Positions 23,834 through 32,831 of a stretch of DNA of 64,000 nucleotides are shown piece by piece (within the stretch, counting starts at the first letter, position 1; every line of letters begins with the position of its first letter). The stretch spans positions 1-64,000 of the forward strand of contig JAZSPM010000030.1 of NCBI GenBank assembly GCA_045537455.1, in the 5' to 3' direction. The notes beneath the pieces are model-generated. The model had not been told where the DNA came from. It saw nothing but the letters and a program-made list of their open reading frames with translations, and did no database searches. Both the position numbers and the translations under genes were made by a program. The stretch is from Ornithomonoglobus_A sp045537455. Its GTDB lineage: Bacteria; Bacillota; Clostridia; UBA1381.

Positions 23834-25141
23834 ATGGAAAAAGTAAAACCAAGAACGCTCACAGGCTTTATGGAGCTTTTACCTAATGAGCAGATTGAAT
23901 TTGACAGATTTATAGAAGTGCTTCGCAACAGTTATATTAAATACGGATTTTATCCTCTTGATACACCTGTGCTTGAAAATTCAGCAGTATTGTTGGCTAA
24001 GGCGGGGGGAGAAACGGAAAAGCAGATTTATCGCTTTAAAAAGGGCGATACAGATTTAACCATGCGTTTTGATTTAACCGTACCTCTTGCAAAGTATGTA
24101 GCGTTAAATTATAATGAGCTTAATTTTCCCTTTAAGCGTTATCAGATAGGTAAGGTATATAGAGGTGAAAGAGCACAAAAGGGACGCTTCCGTGAGTTCT
24201 ATCAGGCTGATATTGATATAATAGGAGACGGCGAGTTAAGTATTATACACGATGCGGAAATTCCAAGCATTATATATGATATATTCAAGTCACTTGGTAT
24301 TGAAAATTTCAAAATCAGAATAAATAACAGAAAGCTTCTTACAGGTTTCTTTGAAATCAAAAGCTTGTCGGACAAGGTTGAGGATATTTTAAGAACTATA
24401 GATAAGCTTGAAAAAATAGGCGAGGAAAAGGTTATAGCAGAGCTTGCAGATTACGGTGTTGATAAAGATGCGGCTTTGGATATTCTTGCATTTGTAAATA
24501 CAAAGGGAACAAATTCGGAAAGAATTGCGGCGGCTGAGCAATATTCAGGCAAAAATGAAGTATTTGACAGAGGTCTTGAAGAATTAAAGACTGTATCAAA
24601 TACTGTTCAGTTGTTCGGTGTCCCGGAGGATAATTTTGTTCTTGATTTCTCAATCGCAAGAGGACTTGATTATTACACAGGAACTGTTTATGAAACTGTT
24701 ATAACAGACCATCCTGAGTTTGGAAGTGTATGCTCAGGAGGAAGATATGATAACCTTGCTGAATTCTATACTGACCAGAAGCTTCCGGGTGTGGGAATTT
24801 CAATCGGTGCAACAAGGCTTTTCACGGTATTAAAGGAAACAGGCTTCTTTGATTTTGAAAAGACATCACCTATAGAGGCACTTATAATTCCTATGACTCA
24901 GGATATGGAATACTGCGTAAAGACAATGACAGCGTTAAGAAAAGCAGGGAAGAAGGTACAGGTATACTTTGAAGATAAGAAAATGAAAAAGAAGATGACC
25001 TATGCCAACAGAATAAATGTTCCGTATGCAATAATTATCGGTGATGATGAAATTGCCGAAAACAAAATTGCAGTAAAAAATCTTGAAACAGGCGAGCAGA
25101 CAATCTGTAAAGTTGAAGAAGCAATTAATATAATAAAATAA
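23834..25141 (+). CDS. hisS: histidyl-tRNA synthetase
   Basis: Class II aminoacyl-tRNA synthetase for tRNA-His, 435 residues. Motif 2 is in FPFKRYQIGKVYRGER with the following GRFREFYQADIDIIG. The histidine-specific ARGLDYYTG motif lies near residue 275, and motif 3 near GGRYDNLAE and GISIGATRL. The last ~90 residues are an anticodon-binding domain, which favours HisS over the paralogue HisZ. It has a good AAAGGAG site and no T-box leader of its own, apparently being read from the upstream operon. A terminator follows directly. Confidence 0.93.
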   Translation: MEKVKPRTLTGFMELLPNEQIEFDRFIEVLRNSYIKYGFYPLDTPVLENSAVLLAKAGGETEKQIYRFKKGDTDLTMRFDLTVPLAKYVALNYNELNFPFKRYQIGKVYRGERAQKGRFREFYQADIDIIGDGELSIIHDAEIPSIIYDIFKSLGIENFKIRINNRKLLTGFFEIKSLSDKVEDILRTIDKLEKIGEEKVIAELADYGVDKDAALDILAFVNTKGTNSERIAAAEQYSGKNEVFDRGLEELKTVSNTVQLFGVPEDNFVLDFSIARGLDYYTGTVYETVITDHPEFGSVCSGGRYDNLAEFYTDQKLPGVGISIGATRLFTVLKETGFFDFEKTSPIEALIIPMTQDMEYCVKTMTALRKAGKKVQVYFEDKKMKKKMTYANRINVPYAIIIGDDEIAENKIAVKNLETGEQTICKVEEAINIIK

Positions 25142-25142
25142 A

Positions 25143-25180
25143 AATTAAACAAGGAGAATGACTCCTTGTTTAATTTTTTT
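25143..25180. terminator. bidirectional terminator hisS / araC-type gene
   Basis: AAATTAAACAAGGAG / CTCCTTGTTTAATTT arms around a short loop with T7 on the plus strand and an A-rich flank for the opposite direction. It overlaps the last codons of the minus-strand regulator. Confidence 0.85.
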
Positions 25181-25985
25181 GCCTGTATTTTGAAGGTAGG
25201 CAGTTCATGTATCCTTTGAATGTTTTCGTAAAGAACGACATATTCTGAAACCCGCATATTCTTGCGGCGTCTGCTACGGATTCACCGTCTGTAATGTATT
25301 CGGCGGCTTTCATACAACGATAGTTGTTAATATATTGGACAATGGTCTGACCTGTTATTTTTTTGAATTCCCTGGATAAAGTATACTTATCCATAAGCAC
25401 AGCTCTTGAGATTTCGTCCAATGTAAGTTTTTTGCTATAATTAATTCTTATAAAGCTTATTGTGTTTTTTATTGTTTGGAATGAATGCGTTTTTGTTCGT
25501 GCAGTATTTTCTTCAACTAAATATTTCTCATATAGTTCAATAAGAATTTGAAGAATTATTATTTTTATTTTTGCAATTCTGCAATAGTCAGCGGTATTTG
25601 TATATGTATTTTCAAGAGCTTTAAACAGATTTAAAAATGAAGTGCTTTGGATATGTGGCTCAAAATGGAGCTTTGTGTGAGGAATGCCTGATTGTATACA
25701 AAAATCAGAGTCAATAATCAGGCAATGATATTTTATTAAATCAGAGGTATTTGTATGATGTATTACGTTGGAGTTTACTACAATAATGTCATTTTGTTCT
25801 ACTGAATATTTTTTTTCGTCAAGTTGAACGGTCCCGTTTCCTTCGGTGCAGATTTGTATTTCAAGATTATCATGCCAGTTGGTTTCACGACTGTAGGTTG
25901 TTGAAGTTCTCGTTATTCCGAGTTCAAGTCTGCAAGGTAAATTTTCATCAAAATTAGTATATTCTTCGTAACGTGTTCCAAGCAT
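25170..25985 (-). CDS. AraC-family transcriptional regulator A
   Basis: 271-residue regulator with an N-terminal cupin sensor (WHDNLEIQICTEGNGTV, residues 37-53) and a C-terminal double helix-turn-helix (about 165-268: LTLDEISRAVLMDKYTLSRE and the second helix in CGFQNMSFFTKTFKGY). It is divergent from the YgjV/beta-propeller operon at 26114 and most likely controls it, with a sugar or sugar derivative as ligand. The layout and upstream operator-like motif match those of regulator B at 30808. Confidence 0.88.
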   Translation of the reverse strand: MLGTRYEEYTNFDENLPCRLELGITRTSTTYSRETNWHDNLEIQICTEGNGTVQLDEKKYSVEQNDIIVVNSNVIHHTNTSDLIKYHCLIIDSDFCIQSGIPHTKLHFEPHIQSTSFLNLFKALENTYTNTADYCRIAKIKIIILQILIELYEKYLVEENTARTKTHSFQTIKNTISFIRINYSKKLTLDEISRAVLMDKYTLSREFKKITGQTIVQYINNYRCMKAAEYITDGESVADAARICGFQNMSFFTKTFKGYMNCLPSKYRQKN

Positions 25986-26009
25986 ATTGCAATTCTCCTT
26001 TGCAAGATA

Positions 26010-26064
26010 GTGTTATTTTTAGCCAATATAGAATATTGTTTTTTATGAAAATATTCATTATAAT
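26010..26064 (+). promoter_or_regulatory. AraC-type operator and promoter of the 26114 operon
   Basis: GTGTTATTTTTAGCCAATAT (26010-26029) resembles the sequence in front of the 31755 operon. It is followed by a TTGTTT (26037-26042) and TATAAT (26059-26064) pair with a 16-base spacer, 50 bases before the start codon. Confidence 0.5.
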
Positions 26065-26113
26065 ATTATTATACAATAAAAAATATTAAAATGCAACTAA
26101 AATAAAAAGGAAT

Positions 26114-26647
26114 ATGTCTATGATAAAAATAATAATTGCACAGCTTTTTGGTGTAGGAGCTATGGCAGCACTGTTTTCTGTTTATCAGCAGTCAGAAAGA
26201 AAAAAACTTATTATAAGTAAATTAGCAGCGGATTTGTGCTGGACAGTTCATTACTTGTGTTTAGGTGCTTACGGAGGAATGATTCCAAATGCTGTGGGGA
26301 TTTTCAGGGAGTTGGTATTTGTAAGCCGTGAAAATAAAAAATGGGCAAATAATATAATATTTCCGTTTGTATTTATTATTATCAATTGGTTTCTTGGAGT
26401 ATCAACGTTAAAATCAGCAATTAATATATTGCCGATAGCCGCATCTACTTTTGTAACAATCGCTCTATGGTGTAAAAATCCTAAGCTTACTAAAATGATC
26501 TCAATGCCTGTATCGGTGGCATTTTTGATATATGATTTATTTGTAGGCTCATATGTAGGGATTATAAATGAAAGTATAGGTATACTTTCGTTTATGATAT
26601 ATTTTATAAAATCAATAAAGGAGAAAAAGTTATGTGTAAAGAAGTAA
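26114..26647 (+). CDS. YgjV-family membrane protein
   Basis: 177 residues with five to six transmembrane segments. The pattern ADLCWTVHYLCLGAYGGM followed by NAVGIFRELVF matches the small YgjV family of inner membrane proteins. The substrate and role are not established. The gene overlaps the next one by 16 bases and is divergent from an AraC regulator, so it may move the sugar handled by the beta-propeller protein; that is inference. Confidence 0.65.
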   Translation: MSMIKIIIAQLFGVGAMAALFSVYQQSERKKLIISKLAADLCWTVHYLCLGAYGGMIPNAVGIFRELVFVSRENKKWANNIIFPFVFIIINWFLGVSTLKSAINILPIAASTFVTIALWCKNPKLTKMISMPVSVAFLIYDLFVGSYVGIINESIGILSFMIYFIKSIKEKKLCVKK

Positions 26648-27852
26648 ATATTTTTTCAGAGGATATGTATACTGATAAAAATGCAATTATTGTAGAAAAT
26701 AAGCCAATAGAAGAACCTGCAAGAGTAATATTCTCAGAGAACGGCGAAGAAGTAAAGCTTAAAGGAAAACAGTTTGCTGATGAAATTTCAGCCGGCTTTA
26801 TTTCTGATTTTGAAAAAACACAAAAGCTTTTAGAACAGGGAAAAGCAGACCAAAAGGATCTAATGGCTCATGTTTCGACTTTTGCTGTTGTAAACGGAAT
26901 TATTTATATGACATATTATGCAAATACAAAAGAAGCAACTGAAGACCCTGATAATCAGACAGCACGTTTTGTTTACTGTCCGGTTAATGATATCGAGAAT
27001 AAAACTTTTGTAGATATACAGTCAGTAGGGGATTTATGTTATGGAAAAAAGGTTAGTAAGGTTTATGATACAATCCTGATGCAGAAGGACGAAGATACTC
27101 TATATATTTTATGGACGGCAGAAGTAGGGGATAATTATTATCGCTTGTGGCGTTCGTTTACTATTTCGTCACAAACATTAGGAACTGTTCAGGTAAACAG
27201 ATTCAAGGTTGGTAATGTTATAAATGATTTCAGCACAACAGGAATGCAGAGAGCGTTAGCTGCAAATGAAATTGGATACAAAACAATGTACAGTGATATT
27301 GGGATTATGCAAAAGCTTTCAACGAGAATGGAAAAAGACGGGCTTTATTATTATAGTGGTGCATACAGTGGTGATTTTACGTGTATTATCAAAAGTAAGG
27401 ATTTAGTAACATGGGAATATGTAGCAGAGCCTGATTTCCCTAATCAGTCAAAATGGGAAAATGCTACATATGTTATCGGTGATAAGTGCTATTATTTTGT
27501 AAGACAGCATGACGAAACACAATACGGATTTTTAACATCATATGATTTGATTAATAATACATGGGAAAAGCCCGTATTGATAGGAGATTGTCAGTCAAGG
27601 TCAGATTTTATTGTCTACAAAGACAATCTGTATTTGTTCCATGCGCCTATAGACCGTGAACATATAGGGATTGTTCAAATTGATACAGATAACATAAGTA
27701 AAAGTAAAGTAATTTTACAAGCGCATATGCATACAAGCTGTTTTTACCCGTTTATTCAGTATTTTGAAAATGACGGTCTTGCTATGTCTTATACAGTTGA
27801 GCGTAAGCATATAAGGCTTGCAAAATTTGATTTAAGTAAATATATAGACTAA
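26632..27852 (+). CDS. cytoplasmic beta-propeller protein, sialidase/glycosidase-like
   Basis: 406 residues, no signal peptide. Repeated beta-strand motifs such as YYYSGAYSGDFTCIIKSKDL, ATYVIGDKCYYFV and DFIVYKDNLYLFHAP are typical of five- or six-bladed propellers as in sialidases and GH32/43-type enzymes. I cannot identify the catalytic triad with confidence. It is cotranscribed with the YgjV-like gene (16-base overlap, GGAG site before the ATG at 26632) and ends at a terminator. An intracellular glycosidase or lyase for an imported glycoside is the likely role. Confidence 0.5.
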   Translation: MCKEVNIFSEDMYTDKNAIIVENKPIEEPARVIFSENGEEVKLKGKQFADEISAGFISDFEKTQKLLEQGKADQKDLMAHVSTFAVVNGIIYMTYYANTKEATEDPDNQTARFVYCPVNDIENKTFVDIQSVGDLCYGKKVSKVYDTILMQKDEDTLYILWTAEVGDNYYRLWRSFTISSQTLGTVQVNRFKVGNVINDFSTTGMQRALAANEIGYKTMYSDIGIMQKLSTRMEKDGLYYYSGAYSGDFTCIIKSKDLVTWEYVAEPDFPNQSKWENATYVIGDKCYYFVRQHDETQYGFLTSYDLINNTWEKPVLIGDCQSRSDFIVYKDNLYLFHAPIDREHIGIVQIDTDNISKSKVILQAHMHTSCFYPFIQYFENDGLAMSYTVERKHIRLAKFDLSKYID

Positions 27853-27856
27853 ATAT

Positions 27857-27900
27857 AAGAAGCTGTAAGAATCGGGATTGCTGATTTTACAGCTTTTTAT
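27857..27900 (+). terminator. terminator of the beta-propeller operon
   Basis: AAGCTGTAA-AATC / GATT-TTACAGCTT arms followed by a T-run and TATG. Confidence 0.75.
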
Positions 27901-28056
27901 GTTTTTGTAATAAAATGAAAATTATTTATGAATATATTATTATTTTATAAAGAAATACTTGAAAAATCTCTAAAAAGATGATAAAATATATATTATAATT
28001 GCGGTTTTTGTGTCATAAAATATATAATTTTATCATAACGGAAAGGCGGTGAGAGC

Positions 28057-28614
28057 TTGTCAGAGGAAAAAAAGTTAATAAATGAATGTAAAAAGGGCAA
28101 TCGTGAAGCTTTTGATAAGCTCGTACTGCAATATCAGGATATGGTTGTGAACTTTGCATACAGTATGCTGTCTAATCGTGAAGATGCATATGATGCCGCA
28201 CAGGAAATATTTATAAAGGTATATAAGAATATAACGACGTTTGAAGAAAAGTCAGCGTTCACAACGTGGCTTTTCAGGATAAGCTCAAATGTGTGTAAGG
28301 ATATTTTAAGAAAAAGACAAATCCGTTCAAACTCAGTCAGTCTTGATTCGGGAGATTTCGATGATGAAGGCTTTGAGATAGAGGATTCAAGATATACTCC
28401 TGAGGCTGCGATTGAACAGTCAGAAAAACAGCAGCTCGTAAGAAAGGCTTTAAGCGAGATAAAAACAGAGTACAGAGAAATAATAGTTTATTGTGACCTT
28501 GAAGAACGCAGCTATGAAGAAGCATCTAAAATACTCGGATGTCCGATAGGAACAATAAAATCGAGACTCAGCCGTGCGAGAATTGCTTTAAAAAATAAAT
28601 TAGAAAACAGATAA
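28057..28614 (+). CDS. ECF-type RNA polymerase sigma factor
   Basis: 185-residue extracytoplasmic-function sigma factor. Region 2 is clear with AYDAAQEIFIKVYKNI and FTTWLFRISSNVCKD. Region 4 has YREIIVYCDLEERSYEEA followed by LGCPIGTIKSRLSRAR. The start is a TTG at 28057 behind GGCGGTGAG. It is followed by a membrane-bound anti-sigma factor, giving the usual signal-responsive pair. The regulon is not visible here. Confidence 0.95.
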   Translation: MSEEKKLINECKKGNREAFDKLVLQYQDMVVNFAYSMLSNREDAYDAAQEIFIKVYKNITTFEEKSAFTTWLFRISSNVCKDILRKRQIRSNSVSLDSGDFDDEGFEIEDSRYTPEAAIEQSEKQQLVRKALSEIKTEYREIIVYCDLEERSYEEASKILGCPIGTIKSRLSRARIALKNKLENR

Positions 28615-28693
28615 AATATTTTAGAAAAAGTGGAACAAAATTGATTAGTAGAACGTCTAATATAATGAAAAACAAAGAAAGGAGGGCCAGCCA

Positions 28694-29839
28694 ATGGATT
28701 GTATGAAATTTCAGGAATTGTTGTCAGATTACGCGAACCTGACTGTAGCAGAAAAACAACTGCTTGAAGAGCATTCGTGTGAATGTAAGAAATGTGCAGA
28801 AGAATTAGAACAGTATTTATCTATATTACAGACATTAAAATCAATGCCAAAGCTGACTGCTCCTGAAGATTTTCTTGCGGATTTAAACTACCGTATAGAT
28901 AAAGAAGATATAAAACAGCAAACGAGAATGAATTTGCTTACAAACATAAAGATGTACAGCTACCGTTACGGTGCTGTGGCGGCATGTTTGGCTTTAATAG
29001 CTGTTATTGGTATAAATAATACGGAATTGGTAAACAAAATGAATGGAGCAAGTGACGGTGTTATAAGTGTCGTTACATCAACTATAGCTCCATCAGCAAA
29101 ACCTGTGATGTCGGCAATGCCTATTGTTCCGTCAGCAGAAGCACAATCAACAGCTTTTCCTGAGAGTCCGTCAGCTACCAAAGTGCCTGATGCAAAATCT
29201 ACAAAGGCACCAACGACTAAAGCTCCGGAGACAAAGACACAGACTACAAGGGTGCCGTCCGCAAAAGCTCCTTTAGCTACAGCAGTACCTAATAGAAATA
29301 ATAATAGACCTTTGGCAACACCGATACCGCAGCCTGTAAGAGCTACTTTGAGCCCGACGGTAATTCCTGATGTTAATATCAGTATATCAGAGACTCAAAA
29401 GGTAGATACTTATGATGTAACATACAGTATCGGAAATGAGCCGGAAATTACAGCACCGGCAGAGGTGACAGAAGCACCTCTTGACAACACAGGTATAGCA
29501 GTAGCTTCTATGGTTGAAAAAGAGCCGGAGGGATTAGTGCTTAATCCTGACGAATATCAATTACCTGATAATATTAATGCAAGAACTGTAGATAACAAAG
29601 ATGATGTGAGCAGATATACAGCTTCGTCAAATTCTATTGAAGTATCGTATGCAAGTGCTGATAAAGCAAAGGAAATAATAAATGAATATTCAATAAGTAA
29701 CGATGGAGAATATTATAGTGTAAGCTCTGAAAAAATGGAAGAATTTCTGCAGGCGATGAGTGATGCAGGTATAGAGTATGCAGATAACTGCGTTGAGGTC
29801 GGAGCTGATACGATAACCTTTAGATTAATAATTTCTTAA
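28694..29839 (+). CDS. membrane anti-sigma factor with zinc-finger domain
   Basis: 381-residue partner of the ECF sigma factor. The N-terminal cytoplasmic part has the H-x3-C-x2-C anti-sigma zinc-finger signature in EEHSCECKKC (residues 25-34). One transmembrane segment (AVAACLALIAVIGI, about 96-109) leads to a long extracytoplasmic Pro/Thr/Ser/Ala-rich stalk (about 125-235) and a compact C-terminal domain. It would hold the sigma factor at the membrane until a signal releases it. The RBS is AAAGGAGGG, 6 bases before the ATG. Confidence 0.85.
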   Translation: MDCMKFQELLSDYANLTVAEKQLLEEHSCECKKCAEELEQYLSILQTLKSMPKLTAPEDFLADLNYRIDKEDIKQQTRMNLLTNIKMYSYRYGAVAACLALIAVIGINNTELVNKMNGASDGVISVVTSTIAPSAKPVMSAMPIVPSAEAQSTAFPESPSATKVPDAKSTKAPTTKAPETKTQTTRVPSAKAPLATAVPNRNNNRPLATPIPQPVRATLSPTVIPDVNISISETQKVDTYDVTYSIGNEPEITAPAEVTEAPLDNTGIAVASMVEKEPEGLVLNPDEYQLPDNINARTVDNKDDVSRYTASSNSIEVSYASADKAKEIINEYSISNDGEYYSVSSEKMEEFLQAMSDAGIEYADNCVEVGADTITFRLIIS

Positions 29840-29844
29840 AATAA

Positions 29845-29876
29845 TAAATCCCCCAAGATTTTGGGGGATTTTAATA
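29845..29876. terminator. bidirectional terminator
   Basis: AATCCCCCAA / TTGGGGGATT hairpin with T and A tracts on opposite sides, between convergent genes. Confidence 0.9.
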
Positions 29877-29877
29877 T

Positions 29878-30735
29878 TTAACCTATAATGTTGTTGAGAT
29901 AATCAACAGCTGTTTTTATATCTGCTTCAGGGTTTTCTCCGACTTCACGTTCGATGGTCAGGAAACCTTTATAGCCTATATCTTCTAATGCTGCAAGATA
30001 TGCTTTAAAATCAACACTTCCTGTTCCGAGCGGAACTTCTTCAAAGAACTTTGCATCAAGATATTCCTGAGGTACAGGATGAACAACTCTGTAAATACAT
30101 TCAGGGTCTGATTCTCTTAGCCTGTTTCCGTCTTTTGCGTGAGTATGTACAATATAATCTTTCAGGTTATATACAGCCTGAACAGGGTCATCGCCTGTAA
30201 CCATAACAAGGTTTGCAGGGTCAAGGTTTACAGCTACGCCTTTCGAGCCTAATGAATCAAGAAATACTTTTAATGTTGCTGATGTTTCGGGGCCTGTTTC
30301 AATCGCAAAGTGCGAGCCTATGCTGTCAGCGTAACGGGCAAGCTCTCCACAAGCCTCCTGCATGATTTTATATCGGTCATGTGAAGGGTCTGAGGGAACA
30401 ACTCCGATATGTGTTGTAACAATATCACATTCAAGCTCCTTTGCAAGCTCCATAATAATTTTTGACTTTTCAATAAGTGAAGGATTAAGCTCAGGGTTGC
30501 CGAAGCCGTGTCCTAAGTCACCGCATATAGCTGAGAAAATAAGACCGTTATCCTTAACGTGCTTTAAAAGCTCTCGGCGTGCATCCTTTGAAAGATTTTC
30601 GGGTGCATTAACTCCGCTTGTTGAATACATCTGTATGCCTTGTGCGCCAAGCTTTGCGGATTTTACGATTGCAGTTTTTGTATCATCTTTTGAAAGTGAA
30701 TCAACAATGATTCCTATAGGGAATTTATACATCAT
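29878..30735 (-). CDS. sugar phosphate isomerase/epimerase (AP endonuclease 2-like TIM barrel)
   Basis: 285-residue TIM-barrel protein of the xylose-isomerase-like / AP_endonuc_2 family. Metal-ligand motifs fit the family: a His in VVTTHIGVVP, Glu in FAIETGPE (about residue 155), Asp in NLDPANLVM, His in IVHTHAKDG, and a final Glu in LTIEREVGE. It probably isomerises or epimerises a keto sugar or inositol-like substrate. The start is at tandem ATGs behind GGAGAG. It is near, but not in one transcript with, the related gene at 32832. Confidence 0.75.
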   Translation of the reverse strand: MMYKFPIGIIVDSLSKDDTKTAIVKSAKLGAQGIQMYSTSGVNAPENLSKDARRELLKHVKDNGLIFSAICGDLGHGFGNPELNPSLIEKSKIIMELAKELECDIVTTHIGVVPSDPSHDRYKIMQEACGELARYADSIGSHFAIETGPETSATLKVFLDSLGSKGVAVNLDPANLVMVTGDDPVQAVYNLKDYIVHTHAKDGNRLRESDPECIYRVVHPVPQEYLDAKFFEEVPLGTGSVDFKAYLAALEDIGYKGFLTIEREVGENPEADIKTAVDYLNNIIG

Positions 30736-30807
30736 TATCTCTCCTTTGTTTTTTTGTATTTTAATATTATAATATCATTCAGAAATAGTCAATTATTAAA
30801 ATTGCGG

Positions 30808-31626
30808 TTAATTAACAGTATCTTGCTCTTTTATGAATTCCGAAGGTAAAAGTCCGCTATACTTTTTGAATGTTTTTGAAAAATATGAATCATTCTCAAA
30901 ACCGCATTTTAGTGCGATTTCATGTACTGAAAATTCGTTTTTTGCAAGCAACTTTTTTGCGTTACGGCATCGTAATGTGTTTATGTAGGATATAACGGTA
31001 AAGCCTGTAACTTTTTTGAATTCTCTTGAAAAATGAAATTTGCTAAGCCCAATTTCATCTGCAATTTCTTCAATAGTGAGTTTTTCATTAAGATGAGCTC
31101 GGATATATCCAATGGCAAGACGTATGCTTTCGTTGGACTTTTTTTCTGATACGGATTTTTTTGTTGAGCCTGAAGCGAAATTCCTTGAAAGATATACCAT
31201 TAACTCAAGTACTGCCGCTTTACAGCCTGCTTCTTTAAAAGGAAAATTACAGTCAAGCTCATGAATGGCTTTCATGTATAATTTTTCAGCTTCCTTGGAG
31301 CGTATTAGACCGTTATATTCAATTTCAGCACAGTTAATTCCGTTTGCAACACAAAAGTCACTGTCTACTATAAGGCAGTGATAGGATATGGTGTCTTTGG
31401 AGTGTACGGTATGAATATTATTTGAATTGATAATAAAAATATCATTAGCACAAACATTATATTCTTCGCTGTCTATAATGGCTGTCCCTGTACCTTTAGT
31501 AAAATATAAAATTTCTATATTATTATGCCAGTTCGGCATATGAGGGTGGGGAGGTGTGTCGTGATGATAAATGAACGGTATTTTTTTGTTGCTTAAATTA
31601 TGTGATTCAAATATAGATTTATCCAT
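30808..31626 (-). CDS. AraC-family transcriptional regulator B
   Basis: 272 residues: N-terminal cupin sensor (MPNWHNNIEILYFTKGTG, about 29-46) and C-terminal double helix-turn-helix (about 170-265: LTIEEIADEIGLSKFHFSRE, CGFENDSYFSKTFKKYSG). It is divergent from the Gfo dehydrogenase/isomerase operon at 31755, which it most likely activates. It is a close paralogue of regulator A by layout and motif. Confidence 0.88.
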   Translation of the reverse strand: MDKSIFESHNLSNKKIPFIYHHDTPPHPHMPNWHNNIEILYFTKGTGTAIIDSEEYNVCANDIFIINSNNIHTVHSKDTISYHCLIVDSDFCVANGINCAEIEYNGLIRSKEAEKLYMKAIHELDCNFPFKEAGCKAAVLELMVYLSRNFASGSTKKSVSEKKSNESIRLAIGYIRAHLNEKLTIEEIADEIGLSKFHFSREFKKVTGFTVISYINTLRCRNAKKLLAKNEFSVHEIALKCGFENDSYFSKTFKKYSGLLPSEFIKEQDTVN

Positions 31627-31638
31627 GGCTGCCTCCTG

Positions 31639-31704
31639 ATAGCAATATTGTGTTATTTACTAGCAATATATTCTGTTGACTTTATCATAATTAAAGTATA
31701 CAAT
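31639..31704 (+). promoter_or_regulatory. AraC operator and sigma-A promoter of the 31755 operon
   Basis: Direct repeat TAGCAATAT at 31640 and 31661 (21 bases apart, two helical turns, same face), a spacing typical of AraC-family half-sites. It abuts TTGACT (31676-31681), a 17-base spacer and TACAAT (31699-31704). GTGTTATTTACTAGCAATAT (31650-31669) resembles the sequence at 26010-26029. Confidence 0.65.
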
Positions 31705-31754
31705 AAAAACAACAAAAAAGCAATAGTAAATTTGTTTTTAAGGAGGAATTAAAG

Positions 31755-32816
31755 ATGAAAAAAGTAAGAATAGCTATGGTGGGAGCAGGTAATATTGCAC
31801 GTGTACATCTTCAAGCTTACAAAAATGTTGAAAATGCAGAGGTTGTTGCTCTTTGTGATATAAATGAGGAGACTCTTGCAGAAACAGCAAAAATGTTTGG
31901 TATAGAAAAGACTTATACAAATCAGGCTGAAATGCTAAAAAATGAAGAGCTTGACGCTTGTGATGTGTGTGTATGGAACTGCTCACATGCTGAATGTTCA
32001 ATAATGGCTCTCAATGCAGGCTTGAATGTTATGTGTGAAAAGCCAATGGCAACATCAGCAGAAGAAGCACAGAAGATGATTGATGCTGCAAAGAAAAATA
32101 ACAAGCTTCTTATGATAGGCTTTGTTATGAGATTCGGCGATGAAGCGGCCATTGCAAAGGATTTCATAGATAAAGATTATCTGGGTGACATTTATTACTC
32201 AAAGGCTACATATTTAAGACGTCACGGTGCACCGGGCGGATGGTTCTCTGATAAATCACGTTCAGCAGGCGGACCTGTAATTGATTTGGGTGTTCATGTA
32301 ATTGACTTTACAAGATACCTTATGGGCAGACCTAAGGCACTATCGGTATTTGCTTCGACTGATGACAGAATTAAAAACAGACCTCATTTGAAAACTCATG
32401 TTGATTGGATGCCTAAGGGTGCTACTCCTCAGGATAAGTATGATGTTGAGGATTTTGCGGTTGCGATGATAAAATATGAGGGCAACAAAACAACTCTTCT
32501 TGAAACAAGCTACAGCATAAACGGCGAAACCGAAACTAAAAAAGAGCTTTACGGAACAAAGGGCGGTATGAATCTTAACGGCAAGGATTTAAAGATTTAT
32601 ACTGAGGTTAATGATTATCTTGCTGATATTTCACCTAAAACAAATAATTATATTCATTCAAGAGAAATGTTCACAGCTGAAATGGAACACTTTGTTGACT
32701 GTATTTTGAACGGTACAGAGTGTATAGCTACCGCTGAGGACGGTCTTGAGGTTATGAAGATTCTTGATGCTATCTATGAATCAGCAAGAACAGGTCACGA
32801 GGTTTGTATTAAATAA
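31755..32816 (+). CDS. Gfo/Idh/MocA-family NAD(P)-dependent dehydrogenase
   Basis: 353-residue oxidoreductase. The N-terminal Rossmann motif is VGAGNIARVH; the family EKP motif is in NVMCEKPMATSAEEA near residue 98; the substrate-side motif GGPVIDLGVHVIDFTRYLMG with its conserved His lies near 176. Such enzymes oxidise a sugar, inositol or glycoside hydroxyl, often at C3. It is the first gene of an AraC-controlled operon with a TIM-barrel isomerase 15 bases downstream, a pairing known from inositol and 3-keto-glycoside catabolism. The substrate is not determined. Confidence 0.85.
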   Translation: MKKVRIAMVGAGNIARVHLQAYKNVENAEVVALCDINEETLAETAKMFGIEKTYTNQAEMLKNEELDACDVCVWNCSHAECSIMALNAGLNVMCEKPMATSAEEAQKMIDAAKKNNKLLMIGFVMRFGDEAAIAKDFIDKDYLGDIYYSKATYLRRHGAPGGWFSDKSRSAGGPVIDLGVHVIDFTRYLMGRPKALSVFASTDDRIKNRPHLKTHVDWMPKGATPQDKYDVEDFAVAMIKYEGNKTTLLETSYSINGETETKKELYGTKGGMNLNGKDLKIYTEVNDYLADISPKTNNYIHSREMFTAEMEHFVDCILNGTECIATAEDGLEVMKILDAIYESARTGHEVCIK

Positions 32817-32831
32817 GAGAGGAAGAAAGCT

